A stretch of 64,000 bases of DNA from Paramecium pentaurelia (Eukaryota; Ciliophora; Oligohymenophorea; Peniculida; Parameciidae): positions 113,717 to 177,716 of the forward strand of contig CAJJDO010000026.1 of the NCBI GenBank assembly GCA_905183005.1. The letters are read 5' to 3'. A program made the position numbers and the translations under genes. Below, in pieces: positions 37,101 through 49,446 of the stretch. Positions within the stretch are counted from its first letter, which is position 1, and each line of letters begins with the position of its first letter. The notes beneath the pieces are model-generated. The model was not told the DNA's origin. It searched no databases and was given only the letters and a program-made list of their open reading frames with translations.

Positions 37101-37700
37101 GTCAGTAATTGTTTCTAATAGGTTTTATAGAAATTATTATTAACTGATTTTGAAGCCAATCAAATAGAAGAAATATAAAAGTACATTAACATAAGCAAAA
37201 ATTATATGATGGCAATGAGATGTGATGCTCTAAAAAAAGATAGCAATTCTTTGGAAATGGTCTGTAAGATGGCAACTATAGAATTGTAACCTTCCCATAG
37301 AATATTAACACTAAGGTAGGCTCTTAGTATAAGTTACAAACAGAAAAACTTTATCACATGTTAATAGATAGCTAAAAAGTTAATTGAATTGTTAAAAAAT
37401 GATACAACATAAAAACCTGAAGTTTTATAAAATGCATAAAAGGTAATAATTAATGTATAAAATTAGTATGAAAAAGCATCATAATAATAAAATACAAATG
37501 CTGTTTAAATTGATTTTAAAGAAAATTGGCTTAATGAATAGCCTATCTACTCTGTAAATACACTTAAATATCTATCAATTTATAAAACATGTCCTTATGA
37601 TGGGAGTACATATGAAAATGATTATTCATAACTATGTCTAGTGTGTGGATTATGTTTAGTTGGTAAAGCACCTGGCCTAAAAAGCCTTTAAAAACCTTGA
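34162..37700 (+). CDS. COPA: Coatomer subunit alpha (alpha-COP)
   Basis: Largest COPI coat subunit, for Golgi-to-ER retrograde transport. WD40 propeller from residue 1: MFVKFERHSDRVKSVSFHP, RPWVLSALHSGVIELIDYR, GGDDYTVRVWNF, LKGHLDYVRCVTFHP, LSGSDDQTARVWNY and so on, with FHP and GH...D spacing as in yeast and human alpha-COP. A second propeller/solenoid follows, then the conserved C-terminal domain (GYKYTTDAKFSEVSNCFQQ, MCKMATIELQPSHRILTLRQ, CPYDGSTYENDYSQLCLVCG). One 23-nt intron near 37043 is needed. About 1170 aa, close to the usual 1200. Stop TGA 37698-37700. Confidence 0.95.
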
Positions 37701-38080
37701 ATAAATGGAACAAGAGAATTGTAAATTATAATGCTTTATTTTTTAAGATGTTATCATATCTTTTAATTTTTATAATCTTTTTTTTAAATAATAATACATC
37801 TTTTAAATATAATCGTTATTTTAACTATTATAAAATCTTGGTTAATAATATGAGGAGTTAATCATAAATATTAAGTGAGCATGAATAATTATATATCAAC
37901 CTATTGCCTACAAGGAAAATGATAATAATCAAATTTTAATAATTTTATTAATAATAATAATATTTATAAAAAATTGCATAAATAATTGGATCTAAATGAT
38001 ATAAATTATTTAAAATCTTTAAATTAATTACTAAATTATTCAACTAAAGGTAATAGAAAGTAATAATTAAATTAATAATA
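37701..38080. other. AT-rich intergenic region, no gene seen
   Basis: About 380 bp, with stretches of AATAAT-type simple sequence (about 37925-37975). Holds the 3' flank of COPA and the promoter of the secreted protein. No coding frame seen. Confidence 0.4.
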
Positions 38081-39727
38081 ATGAAACTATATTTATTTAT
38101 TTTAGTCTTAATATATATTGCTATGGCATAAGAATAATGGGAAACTATTTACACTAGCTTTAAAGGTAATGACCCTAATGATGCTGAAGGTTATTTTCAT
38201 CTTTAATGATTTAGGTTGGATAGTAAGCAATAATTATTAGGGTAATTTATTCACTAAATGTAATGGTGTTACATTGTTTGGAGGATATAATGCATTTGGA
38301 AATAAAGCAATAGTATCTAAGTTATTTAAACTGCCTCCTCATTATCAACTTAAAATTACTTTTTAATTTTGGAAGTATTTCTTAGATAAAAAATAGAATT
38401 GATAGCTGGGATAATGAATTTGTCTATTTAATAGCTGAAGATTATAAATGGTCATAAGGTTATATATATTATCAAGGGACACAATAATGTGGAGCTTATT
38501 ACAGTGACTGGAATGAGATGGGTCAGTCAATTAAATTTGTTATTAATCATAACTCAGAATCATTAATTTTTATTATGACTACAAGTCTGGATTCATCACC
38601 AGGTGATGTAATATTAAATTAATATAAAAGGAAAGTTGGGGAATTAGAGATTTTTCAATTTAAATTTTAAGATGTCCTTAAGGTTGTTTATACTGTTAAG
38701 ATAATGATTATAATAATTGTTATTATTGGATTGGTTTTTTATCATTATGGCATGAATCAATAGAAGTTGATGGATGGATTAAGAATAATAATAATATGTA
38801 ACCTACAATTGATAAATGTGTCAGTTTTGATATAATAAAATTAGCACCAAATGATAAATTAGAAAAAATAATAGAAAATTTGAATGGTCATTATAAAATG
38901 TAAGTATAATTATAAATTTGGAAAATTGATTCATGGAATAATGAAATGTTTATTTTAGAAATAGATGATTAAATTTATAATTAAACAATTTTAGAATCTA
39001 CAGGTATCTATAATATTTGTGGATCTAATGGATTAGAAAAGATTATTAATATTGCAATTACTTTACCTCATTCATTATCTAAATGTAAAATAACTATGAG
39101 AACTAATCATAATTCTATAACTACTAATGCATATTTGGGAATAAGAGCTTTTAATATATATCTTGCAAAATGCATTACTGGTTGTGATCTATGTCTAGGA
39201 CCTTTAAAAACTGAATGTACTGTTTGTTCAAGTGGATGGGTCTTTTACAAGAATATATGCACTCATCGTATTCATTAATCTTAATAAAAGCTCTTCCTAT
39301 TCTTTTTTCATAAATCTAAATTACTTAAATTAAAGATCTAAAATCAGATGAAAGGATTTCTATGGAGATTAATCTATTAGAAGTTGATTAAAAAATAATT
39401 AGTTAAGGTAACATAACACTTTTAGTTAATAATAATTAATAAATTTTGACTATTCAAGTTTATGCTAAATGTTTTTAAAATAAAATAATCAAAAGTTAAT
39501 TTTTAAGTAATAAACTTTAAGATTTGTATTAATATTAATTTTAATAAAATTGTTAAGGTAATTTTAATTCTATTATTTATAATGTTAAATATCAATTAAG
39601 AATAATATCAGAATAATAATTAATAATTAATACATCTGATACATATTGTTTAATATATTAAATAATTCAAATTGCTGATGAATTAGTTATTATAAAAGTT
39701 TTAGAAATTTTATTAGAAGATATTTGA
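38081..39727 (+). CDS. Secreted or surface Cys-containing protein
   Basis: About 515 aa with a signal peptide (MKLYLFILVLIYIAMAQ). Two related lectin-like halves each end in a Trp-rich segment (KIDSWDNEFVYLIAEDY and KIDSWNNEMFILEIDD), followed by a Cys cluster typical of furin-like/EGF-type repeats (CITGCDLCLGPL, CTVCSSGW). Four introns of 22-24 nt are removed. No membrane span or GPI signal is clear at the C-terminus. Ciliate genomes hold many such Cys-rich surface proteins; exact role unknown. Confidence 0.72.
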
Positions 39728-39824
39728 ATATTGAATAAATATTATATTTAATTGATTATTTGAATTATTTGTTAATAAATAAAATTAAATGATTATATAA
39801 AATATAAAATATAAAAAATAAAAA

Positions 39825-40097
39825 ATGGAATAATTATAAAGATAACCAGCTAAATAACTTTATTTTACAACTGAATTGTTTAAAAATAAATTTATAACAG
39901 AAAAAGAAAAAATTCAATTAAAAGAATTTATTATTGCATAAGATGATTTTTTAACATCTTATTTTGATTAATATGAAAGAAATGATATTACAGAATAAGA
40001 ATTAAGAGAAGTATTTTTATTAATTTATATTATTTAGAAATTAATTAAATTAGTTAGAACAGACTATTTCAAAGACACTAAATTTAAATAAAATTGA
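39825..40097 (+). CDS. Small uncharacterised protein
   Basis: 90 aa, single exon, MEQLQRQPAKQLYFTTELFK. Charged, probably helical (KEKIQLKEFIIAQDDFL, NDITEQELREVFLLIY), no signal peptide. Frame is clean to TGA 40095-40097 and composition is protein-like (Asp/Glu clusters, Phe/Tyr spacing). It is 98 bp downstream of the secreted protein gene on the same strand. Confidence 0.55.
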
Positions 40098-40229
40098 CTT
40101 TATATATATAGATTATTATTATTCATAATATTTTTAAATTAGTAAATAAAATCAATATAAAGTTATTAAATTTATTCTACTTTCAAATTTTCTTAACATA
40201 TCATCATCTTGTTTGTATTCCTAAGGTAT

Positions 40230-41360
40230 TATAAATGAATAATTTTAATTCAAGTTTAACAGAAACAGAATCCTTTGCTTTATCATTAAAGGATTTTAAA
40301 ATTTAAATCTTTATACCAAAACATAAATTTAAAATATTGGGAATTTTCTTGTAAACATAATAATGAGTTGTCAACTGAAATATATTTATTAACATTTTAT
40401 TAATAGTATTTAAAGTGAATATAATTAAGATAAAAAAAGTTTAAGGAAAAATTAATCTAAAATAAGTGGATCGAATCTTATTATATAATAGTTTAAATAC
40501 TTCACTATCAATATATTTTAAGAAATATTCTCAATTTCTAAAGCGAAGGAACTTGTGAAAACTTCATTTAGTTAAGAAATAAAAATAATCTGCTATTAAA
40601 ATGTATATATATATTTGATTTAAACATAGTTTCATACTCAAATTATATCTAATTAACTATTTATACAAATCCTAAAATAAAAGCTAAAAGAAATGCAAAT
40701 AGTTTGAAAAAAAAATAAATTTTAGACCAATAAAATTCTTAGATGAGAAAATAAACAGTAAAGGTAAATTTTATAGCTTTAACATTTAGATACTATTCAA
40801 AATGATAAGAAACTGCTTTTAAAAGTTTTAATAGTCTTTAGAAATATTAATACTTTGAATATTTAATAATATAACATCAAAAATTTAGTATATTATCTAG
40901 AATTAAAAGCTGATGTTTTAGATTTTATTTATTCCAATTCTAAAAGTTTCTTAAGAATCAAGAACCATTAGCTTTACTCAGAATTTTTAAGTAATTTGAT
41001 AGATACTTTATAAATGAATTAAAATTCAAAAATACTTGAATAATTCATTATTTTCGATTAGGCTAAACAATTATAAAAGTATATGAGAATTAAGAAAGAA
41101 TGGCTAAATACAAAATATAAATAATAAAGACTAAAATAACTTTGATAAAGGAGATGTCATCTCATTAAATTGGAAAAATATTAATTATAATATAAATACT
41201 ATGATCAAAATCTTTGCTATGTTATGTAAAATTAAGAATAAATATTGAATATTAATGGTTTATATAAAATAGTGGTTTAATTGGGATTAATCGTATGCAT
41301 TTAAAAAACATATGAAAGTATATTATATTGAGAGTTATAAATAATATAGGATATCTATTG
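40230..41360 (+). pseudogene. Degenerate coding region
   Basis: Several protein-like pieces occur in shifting frames, e.g. LYQNINLKYWEFSCKHNNE (about 40310), KAKRNANSLKKKQIL (about 40680) and YYLELKADVLDFIYSNSKSF through FDQAKQLQKYMRIKKEWLN (about 40890-41120). The last runs into an in-frame TGA near 41142 and continues as protein-like sequence (RRCHLIKLEKYQLQYKYY). I could not connect the pieces with plausible introns. Best read as a decayed gene; a real multi-intron gene is possible. Confidence 0.4.
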
Positions 41361-41429
41361 GCTAATATTTGAATCTTTGAAAGAGAAGACCAAATAAATT
41401 TGTTGTTGTGAATTAATAAAAAATATTAT

Positions 41430-43193
41430 ATGTATAATCCTGTAGAGTATTATTATTCCAACGATTACTACTTGTCATAAATCACAAATAGTAACTTTAA
41501 TCGAGTCAATACTTCCTACTCTCCTAAAAAGCTAATGATGAGTATATGCAGAAAAGATTGCAAGCCATTTATTAAACAAAAAACCCTTAACTTAGAGTCA
41601 AAAGAAATTCATCCTCACATTGTTAGACATAAATGTATTAAACAATCTTTCACTAAATTGGCAGAATCTATTCTTAATGTCAGTAATTGTTTAGATAACA
41701 TTCCAAATACATCCACAAAAACTGATAAGTTTGTTTAAAAATTAAAGCCTAAAATAACTACTCCATCTCCAACTCCTCCAAAACCTCATAATCATGAAAT
41801 ACATAGAATTCCAGGTAGACTTCATAAAGGGGCTTTGCTAAGAAATTTTGATAATTCAATAAATTAAATTGATAAATCCTATATTTTAGACTCTAAATAA
41901 GAGTTAGGAACTTTGTCAATGAGTCCAAAACCTAGAGTAATGGATTATCATCAAGAATAAATTAGACAAAAAAATTCGTAAATATCGAATACTATTAATA
42001 TGACTAATCAATTTAAAGAATAATAACAATAACTTACAATTAGAAAATCTATCTTAAATAATGAAATTTCTAGTAATTCTCCTAAGCAAACAACTTCTAA
42101 TTTAGTAGATTAAACAATTCAAGCAATGAAGATTGATTGTTTTTACACTAAAATAAGTCTTAATAATATTAATCACTTAGTTATGATATAATTTGAAAAT
42201 GTTTTGGGATTTGATGAATCAAGTTATTTTGGTTTATAACATGATTTTATTACTAGTAAGCAATATGATGAATATGTAGTTTTAAGAGATCATTATTTTT
42301 AAAAGGTTTCATAAACTTAATCATTTTATATACTTAAGAATTTCAAAGAATTATTTAATTCTATTTCTCGTGTTTATTAAGTGTGTTTATTCACAATTCA
42401 ATATCCATAATTACTTAAAGAATTTCTATAAGAAAGAAAATTAAGAGTTAATTGTGGATTTTAAATTTTGAATTATAAAATTGATACATTTGTAGTTGAT
42501 ATTAGTTAGGTTTTTACTGATCTTTAGATAGTAACACCAGAATTATTAATAATAATCTAACCCTTTTAAATATTAAACTAATAAGAATCCTAAATTGTTA
42601 GTAGTTCCAAAATTCCTTTTTATGAATACCATTGTTAAAGGTTTTTTCTACCATTTTGTGAAGAACTTCATCCTAATAATTGCAGACTATTAGCATTACC
42701 TCTATTATCTATGGAATCTTTATTAAAATAAGATGAATAAAGCAAAGGATTTGTCTAAATTTGTTATTTTATAGAACAATTTACGTTGGCTTTGTAAAGT
42801 GAAAGTTACTTTCAAAAGTTTCTTAATAAAAGCTAGAATAGAATAAAAATAATTGATTAAACAAAATATTTTAGATAATAAAAATAAAAAATATTATAAC
42901 AGTTAGTTTTCATAGATAATTTAAAGATTCAAGAATAAAAATAAGATGAGTTTAAAATGAAAAAGAAAGAAATGATATAAAGAATTATCTAAAAATTTGA
43001 TCATTCAAAATAAGTTGAATAATATACAAATGATTTGATGTTCAGAAATAAAGATATTTTTAAGAAAATGAGAAATTACAAATAAGAAAACGTAAACAAA
43101 TTGCATAAATTATAATAAGACCTTTCTCAATAAATAATTAGATATAATTATTGTGAAATGTTTGTTGATACAACATACTACTTAGCTTATTGA
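41430..43193 (+). CDS. Uncharacterised protein, single exon
   Basis: 587 aa, one open frame. The start at 41430 (MYNPVEYYYSNDYYLSQ) is preferred over the two Met codons at 41535/41538 because the intervening 35 codons read as protein. Residues 100-210 are Ser/Pro/Gln-rich and probably disordered (TTPSPTPPKPHNHE). The middle (about 230-430) looks globular (FENVLGFDESSYFGLQHDF, FYEYHCQRFFLPFCEEL) and the C-terminus is Lys/Gln-rich. No family recognised. It converges on V-ATPase E, 39 bp away. Confidence 0.72.
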
Positions 43194-43232
43194 TTTATAT
43201 ATGCTTTTTATATATTGTAAATACTCATTCTT

Positions 43233-43994
43233 TCATTTCTTAAACAATCCATTTCTAATATCTGGTAAGAATTCTTGTAATGAAAGTTCTAATCTATCAT
43301 CTAAAGTATTAGAACAAACAATTCTGTTATTAGCACAACTCAAAACAACTCCTCCCAAACTAAAATATATTTATATCTTAATTTTTACATTGGTTTACCC
43401 TATTTCTCTGTTAGATACTGACTCTAATTAATGCTTAATGTCGTCTTAAAGTCTTTAGTTGTTTCTCTCTTAATAATTATAGAGAATTCTTCTTAACATT
43501 CTTACAAAATTGTCCTAATGAGTTGCACATCCTACTCTAAACATGTTAATTCAATTCTAGGTTCAAGTAACTTAATCATTCCTTATATTATCAAGTTCTT
43601 TAGTAATTCTTTATAGACACTCTAATCTTAAATCAATTTTGTCATCTTCTAACGAACTTCCTCTTTAAGTCTTTGGATTAACTCAAAACGTGCTTGCATT
43701 TTGGACAATCTTGATTGATTGATTTTAGATGATCGTTGACTAAATCTATTAAATATATTTACATTCTCTTTTCAATTGTGTATGACTCAATCTTCTTTTT
43801 GTATTCTTCAATAATCCTCTCTTTCTATTAATTGAGTAGTTTGTTCTTTTCAATTCTAAACTATTAAGCAGCCATGTCCTTGATTTATTCAGCCTTCTCA
43901 TTAGCCTAATTAATTAAGTTTTCATCAATATTACCTCAGCTTTTATGGCATTGACCATCTTCTTTACTCTCTCTTATGGATTAAAATCTGCCAT
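43233..43994 (-). CDS. ATP6V1E: V-type proton ATPase subunit E
   Basis: Peripheral stalk subunit of the V1 sector, which couples ATP hydrolysis to proton pumping in acidic vesicles. N-terminal long helix: MADFNPQERVKKMVNAIKAE, ANEKAEQIKDMAAQQFRIEK; conserved C-terminal fold: LEPRIELTCLEQDVQLI, LGGVVLSCANNRIVCSNTL, DDRLELSLQEFLPDIRNGLF. LGGVVL...NTL..RL......LP.IR..LF is the family signature. Introns: about 29, 23 and one of about 59 nt before LGGVVL (or two short ones); that boundary is provisional. About 215 aa, near normal. Confidence 0.92.
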
Positions 43995-44089
43995 GTTATT
44001 TAATTTATGAATAAAATACTTATCCATACATCCACTAAAGATGACTAGATTAAGTACTTTTAAGTAATTTTAGTTAAGCAATAATCAAT

Positions 44090-44438
44090 TCAATAGAATT
44101 ACACAATCAATGATTAACATAGAACTTAATTTAAGTACATCAACCAATATGTAGAATCTTTCAACACTATATATTACAAATACTTAAAATTTGAGGAATC
44201 ATATTAATAATTAAATTTATTTTAAGAGATACTAATATCTTATAATTCAATATCAAATGATTTTGATTTATATCATTAAATTCTAGAATAAATATTTAAT
44301 TTTATAGATTTATAAATAAAAACTATCCCATTTTCTAGACTTAATATTATTAACATTAAGATCTTCAATTAAATTTATGTAAAATTCTTTAATTTTAAAC
44401 TATATATCATATACTTTCTATTTATTTAGAGAAATCAT
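44090..44438 (-). CDS. Possible small hypothetical protein
   Basis: Splicing two possible introns (about 41 and 20 nt) gives about 95 aa, MISLNKQKVYDIQFKIKEFY onward, with a hydrophobic C-terminal half. It could be chance, because AT-rich DNA with one stop codon readily yields Ile/Asn/Lys-rich frames. The rest of the 1.08 kb between V-ATPase E and the next gene shows nothing. Confidence 0.25.
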
Positions 44439-45070
44439 TCTATATAATTCTTAAAATAAAGTAAATTAGATTAATTTAATAATAATAAATAGAAAAGTAA
44501 AAAAAAGAATAGAAATCATAGTCTTAATTTAATTATATTGAATAATATAAATAAATCTAAAATTTAACAGTTCTGTAATTGTTAGAAATTTAGTAAAAGA
44601 GATAATATCAATAAAAGTTAGTTTAAAAAAATGGAAATTAGATAAAATAATAATAGATTTATAAAATTATGATATATTGATTTAGAAATAATTAAAATAA
44701 AAAAATAGTGTAAAACTATATAACAAAAAATAAATTCATAGTCGTAGATCAATTAGGGATATCAAACATGATTTTATGGAAAGATCTTTTGATCAAATTT
44801 GATAAATAAAGATTAGATTATTATATTATAAATTAAGGTAATTTAATTAATAATTATCATAATAATTAAATGTAATTTTAGATTATTTTAATATATTAAC
44901 TAAATCTATATAAATCTTCAAAAAGAATAAGTAATGAGACATCTATTTTCATATAATTCTTTGAGGATAATCTGTTTTAAGAGCTGCAAAATATTAAAGC
45001 AGTATGATATAATACTTGGAAAAATATTAAATAAAATTCATATTTTGCAATTAAGGTGAACGAGTATCAA

Positions 45071-45441
45071 TCAGCATAGATAGTTTTCTATGAAAGATTC
45101 ATTTAGATTCTATTTTAAAAAACTTTCACTATCTTCAAAAGTATCTGATTCACTTTTAATCAAATTAACATAATTTAAAGACTCTTATAAAAATATGTTA
45201 TCTTTCCATTATAGAATGAATTTATTCTTTTAATAGACTATTATAATATTTCTAAAAGCATACATGAAGGTCGCTTGTTAATTAAACTTAGTATAATTTA
45301 TTCTTAATCTGCAGCAGCTATCTACATCTGATTCAAAGTATCATAATGCTTTTAAATTCTAAGAGTGTTGCCTCTGGTCTTTTTGATCTTTTTAGATGGT
45401 TTCAGTTAAAAGAAGCACTCAGATTCATTGTCTTCAATCAT
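45071..45441 (-). CDS. Small uncharacterised protein
   Basis: About 114 aa from MIEDNESECFFQLKPSKK. A 26-nt intron (GTATGC...ATAATAG) is needed after NKRPS; splicing yields FYQKNKFILQWKDNIFLQE and an acidic tail (SESDTFEDSESF) ending at the complement of 45071-45073. Basic head, acidic tail, no recognised domain. Confidence 0.58.
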
Positions 45442-45675
45442 TTATTATTTTAATGATTAATATCTCTAAGTATATCTATAGGTATTTAAGTCTATATGAT
45501 ATAGGAATTAAAGAAAATAATGCATATTATTATAACAAATGATTTCAGGAATGATTATGAATAATTGATTTGATTGATTGATTATGAATTAGCTAAGAGT
45601 AAGAAGATATCATAAGAAAAAATAATGAAATATTTATATATTTATGCAAATACTAACATATTCATATGATTGCAA

Positions 45676-46335
45676 TCATTTGAAGAAATATAATTTATCC
45701 TAAAATAAATGATTTATAATACAAATTTAGCAAACAATTCTTTACTCTAACTTGAATGAGTAGTAGAATTGTAGATAAGATGCAAATAATATCCAATTTC
45801 TTCTTTGACTCTCTCTTGCCATAATGGATACTCTTTTAATTGATCCAAAAGATTAATATATTTATTAATGGCTTCCTCTAAATGATGTTCATAAGTTAAA
45901 TTTGTATGTTCACTTCTGAACCAAGTATTATGAGTTGCTATTTCTTTGGTTAATTCTAAATAGAGTGATCTATATTCCCAAGTTGCTCTATGTAAATCCA
46001 AAATAAAAGAGTATAAGTTTTCAAATTGAACAAACTTTTGTCTTGCTAATTCATATTATTCTTTCTCACTTTATTTATATTGAATAAATAAATAATTACA
46101 ATGATTCAAGTCTTGGTGTCCAATTTCTAGCAATGTGAGAATAGAATCTGCATTCATAATAACTCATTGGATCTCTTTCTAAGAATCCTTCTTCAGGGTC
46201 TTAGAACCCTGCCTTACACATTTCAGTCATTATTCTATCCACTTATACTAAAAATCAATAGAGAATTGATTTACATGAGTAATTGATGACTCTACTCTTA
46301 ATGAAATATGAAGCAAATCTTGTTACGATGGACAT
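45676..46335 (-). CDS. Uncharacterised protein with mitochondrial-type N-terminus
   Basis: About 190 aa. The start MSIVTRFASYFIKSRVINY is basic and lacks acidic residues, like a mitochondrial targeting peptide. The body is rich in Trp, Tyr, Glu and His (DPMSYYECRFYSHIARNW, LHRATWEYRSLYLELTKEI, EYPLWQERVKEEIGYYLH). Three introns (about 27, 31 and 23 nt) are removed; the last gives the end KFDKLYFFK. It may be a ciliate-specific subunit of a mitochondrial complex, but this is inference from the N-terminus and composition only. Confidence 0.65.
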
Positions 46336-46441
46336 CCTTTATTATAATTAATAATAAATTAATATATTTAAAAGAGAAGAAAACTCTATGTTTCAAAATT
46401 ATTTCTGATATTGTTTTAATAATTTAAGGATATATTTATAA

Positions 46442-47074
46442 ATGGGTTCAGTCTGCTCTGCATAAAAGAATCAATCAAAATAGCGCTCTTAAAATGAAGA
46501 ATTAAAAATCAACAATTAACCATATTTAGAAGCTTCCTCCCTTGTAGGTTAATCATTGCCTATGGAAAATAAATAAGATGCTGCTCTTGATTAATATGTC
46601 TAAGATTTATTATAGCTATTTAAAAGGTTCTGTATGTTTCTTGATCTAGTGGGTAATTTAGATCAACTTCCACAACATACTAGAGAAAAAATAAATAATT
46701 GCATCATAGTTAAATAAAATATTTCTATTATCATCCAAAACAATATCAAAAGAGTTATGAGAGAATAATAAATCATAAAACGAATAGATGAATCAGATTA
46801 TTATCTTATATATAATGATCGTAAATTTGCAAGTGCTTTCAACTAAATGATGTAAAAACTATCCAATATCATTATAACCGATCTTAAGCCAGATGAAGAT
46901 TTTCAGTCAGCTTTCCCAATTTTAGCAGTGTCTTTTGAAGAAGAAGCTTAAAAAATTATTTCAATTGTGGAGAAAATCAAAAATATTTAAATAATTGCAA
47001 TGAGAAAAGGAAGTTCTTAACATTCGCTTTCCATTAATCAACTATAATCAAAAAGAAAATCTTCCTAACAATGA
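46442..47074 (+). CDS. Uncharacterised protein with acylation-type N-terminus
   Basis: 210 aa, one exon. MGSVCSAQKN has Gly2 and Cys5, the pattern for dual N-myristoylation and palmitoylation, which would anchor it to a membrane. Central helical region (DQYVQDLLQLFKRFCMFLD, NNCIIVKQNISIIIQNNIK), Ser/Lys-rich tail. No family recognised. Divergent from the preceding gene with 106 bp between starts. Confidence 0.65.
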
Positions 47075-47362
47075 AATAAAGTTATTTATTTCATCATTCA
47101 AACTTTTATTGATATTATTAATTGCACTCTTTTGTTTTTATTAAATTAATTGATTATTAAAATTTGTTGACTGTCTCAAATTTCGATTAAAAATTCTTCT
47201 TGTATTTATAAATATAATAATATATAATGATATTTATAATTAAATCATTTCATAAATATGATAATTAAGTATCTTTCAATTCTTATTTTATTTTAGAAAA
47301 TATTAGAAATTTTTATTTATAAATGTATATATTTATATATATATTTATTAAATTAACTGTTA

Positions 47363-48597
47363 ATGGATTAGATTGATAATTTTAGTATGGGGAGCATTAA
47401 TGAGAAAGAAATAGAAAATAATTTGAAAGACTTATTGGAAAGAGTTTTACTAAATATAGAGAAATTTATTGAAACTAAAGAGGAATTGAATTAAGTTGAA
47501 GCTGAATTAAAAGACTATGAAAGTTTGTCTCATTTGATTGGTATTATTAAGGCAGTATTTACAAATCTAATGATGAAAGTAGAAAAGAAAATATCGTAAG
47601 TAGTTAATTAAAATATTAACAAAGCAAATTAGAAAAATAAATTGATCCAAACCATTCTATGACTAAAAGTTTAAGATCTGATGAAGAATATGAAAAATTA
47701 GAATAAACTTTAATCAAATATGAAAGTGAAATTAGAAATCATATTAGAGTATTTTATTAATTATATTTTAGATTGAATAATAGCTTAAATTATATGCTGA
47801 ATCTATTTAAAATAAATTAGATGAAAGTGAATCAAGTAGAGCTGAACTTCTAGAAACCACTAAAAAGTTAATTAGTGTATTTAATCATTATAAATTATAG
47901 AATTTAAAAAGAGAAAATTAAACATATCATGAAAATTAGTAAAAATTAAATATAGAGATTGCTAGCTTAAAATAAATAATTAATAATTTAGAAAAAGAAA
48001 ATAGGAGAAAATCTTTAGACTTGAGTTAAAGAGATTATTTAAAAACATAATCTAAGAAAAATCAATAACCAATTATACAATAATTATAATTGTAAAGTAG
48101 ATTATTTTTAATATTATTAAGATCAAAGAAATTAAAAATCTTATTCTGAACATAAATTAAATTCTTAAATTAATCATACTTCTAATACTATTGAAACCAC
48201 TGAAATACCAATCAAATCATAATAATCATTAAAATAAAATTATTACAATATTATTAATTATGGACATTAAGCTAATAAAGTAGATGTTTTAAAAGTTATT
48301 TAACAAAAAGATTTAAATAAAATTTATGGTTAAAAATTAAAAAGCAAAAATAATTCACTCTCTACTATTCAAGATCTAATCCAAAGTGTTTCAGTACAAG
48401 ATAGAAAAAAAGGAATTATTAGCTAACCAGTTTCAAAAAATAGCTCTTAAAATAATAGTTAAATCTAAAAATATAAAGGTATAATATATTTAATAAATAT
48501 AGAAACATGTGATTAAAGTAGAAGTAAGAGTTCTAGAAGAGCAAATATAGGAACTAAACAAATTTAAATAGAATCTCAGATAAAATTAACTAGCTGA
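47363..48597 (+). CDS. Coiled-coil protein
   Basis: About 370 aa starting MDQIDNFSMGSINEKEIENN. The first 220 residues are heptad-like (LKDLLERVLLNIEKFIETKE, LKDYESLSHLIGIIKAVF), then a disordered Gln/Ser/Lys-rich half (STIQDLIQSVSVQDRKKG). About four introns of 22-36 nt are needed; two borders are provisional. Stop TGA 48595-48597, 57 bp from the convergent neighbour. Confidence 0.62.
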
Positions 48598-48654
48598 ATA
48601 TACTATATATTTAGACCATTCATTCAAACCTTTCATTAAAAAAATAATATAAAA

Positions 48655-49446
48655 TCATTTCTTCAATTTATTTATGGATTACCTCCAAAAATTAGCACTT
48701 TCTTAAATTTCTGATATCAATTTCCATTTAGTTAAAGTAGTTCTTAAAGGATTCACTATTGTTTGTCTCTAATTTTCTTAAGAATTAGACTTTCTCTTTT
48801 TCACCTTATTATTTTTCCTATTAGCCATTCTTAGATTTATGGCAATATTTTAATCATTTAATTATTTCTTAATTGCTTCATCATATTCCTTTGAAATTTG
48901 ATCATACTATTACAAAAGAGTATTAACATCAACCTTCTAATCTTGTTATCTCTCTTAAACCTCCATACATATTTCTCTTTCTTTTGCTTAATGTTTTTTA
49001 AAAACACTAAATCTCATATTATTATTTGAATCTAAATTTTACTAAAGAAAAGGTCGATTAAATCTTGTTTCTTCTTCCAACTTTAACTGATCCAAATTTT
49101 ATCCAACAGCCATTGAAGTAAATCTATTTTAAATAGCATTTGATCCTTCATTATCTTCCATCATTAATTTGATTGTTTCTGGTCTGCTTAAGAGAAATTG
49201 AATTTTTTCTAAGAAATAATCTTTTAAACTTTATTAATTCGAGTCAAATTACTCAACAAGATAACAATAGATTTCTAAAGTCTTTGTAACATGTTCAAGA
49301 CAATAAGTTCTTTCATGAAAAATAGCTTCTAATTATAAAAGTAGAGCCAATTATGATCCATCTATTTATTCCTTTTAAACTTTATTCTTTTTATCTAATT
49401 TTTCTTGTTATTATTATTGTTTTGGAGATGATAAAGCATTTTACAT
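48655..49446 (-). CDS. Uncharacterised helical protein, single exon
   Basis: 263 aa, MQNALSSPKQQQQQEKLDKK. Largely helical and charged (LQLEAIFHERTYCLEHVTK, QYDQISKEYDEAIKKQL), with a basic segment NRKNNKVKKRKSNS that could be a nuclear signal, and a C-terminal TTLTKWKLISEIQESANFW. No intron needed. Family not recognised. Confidence 0.65.
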
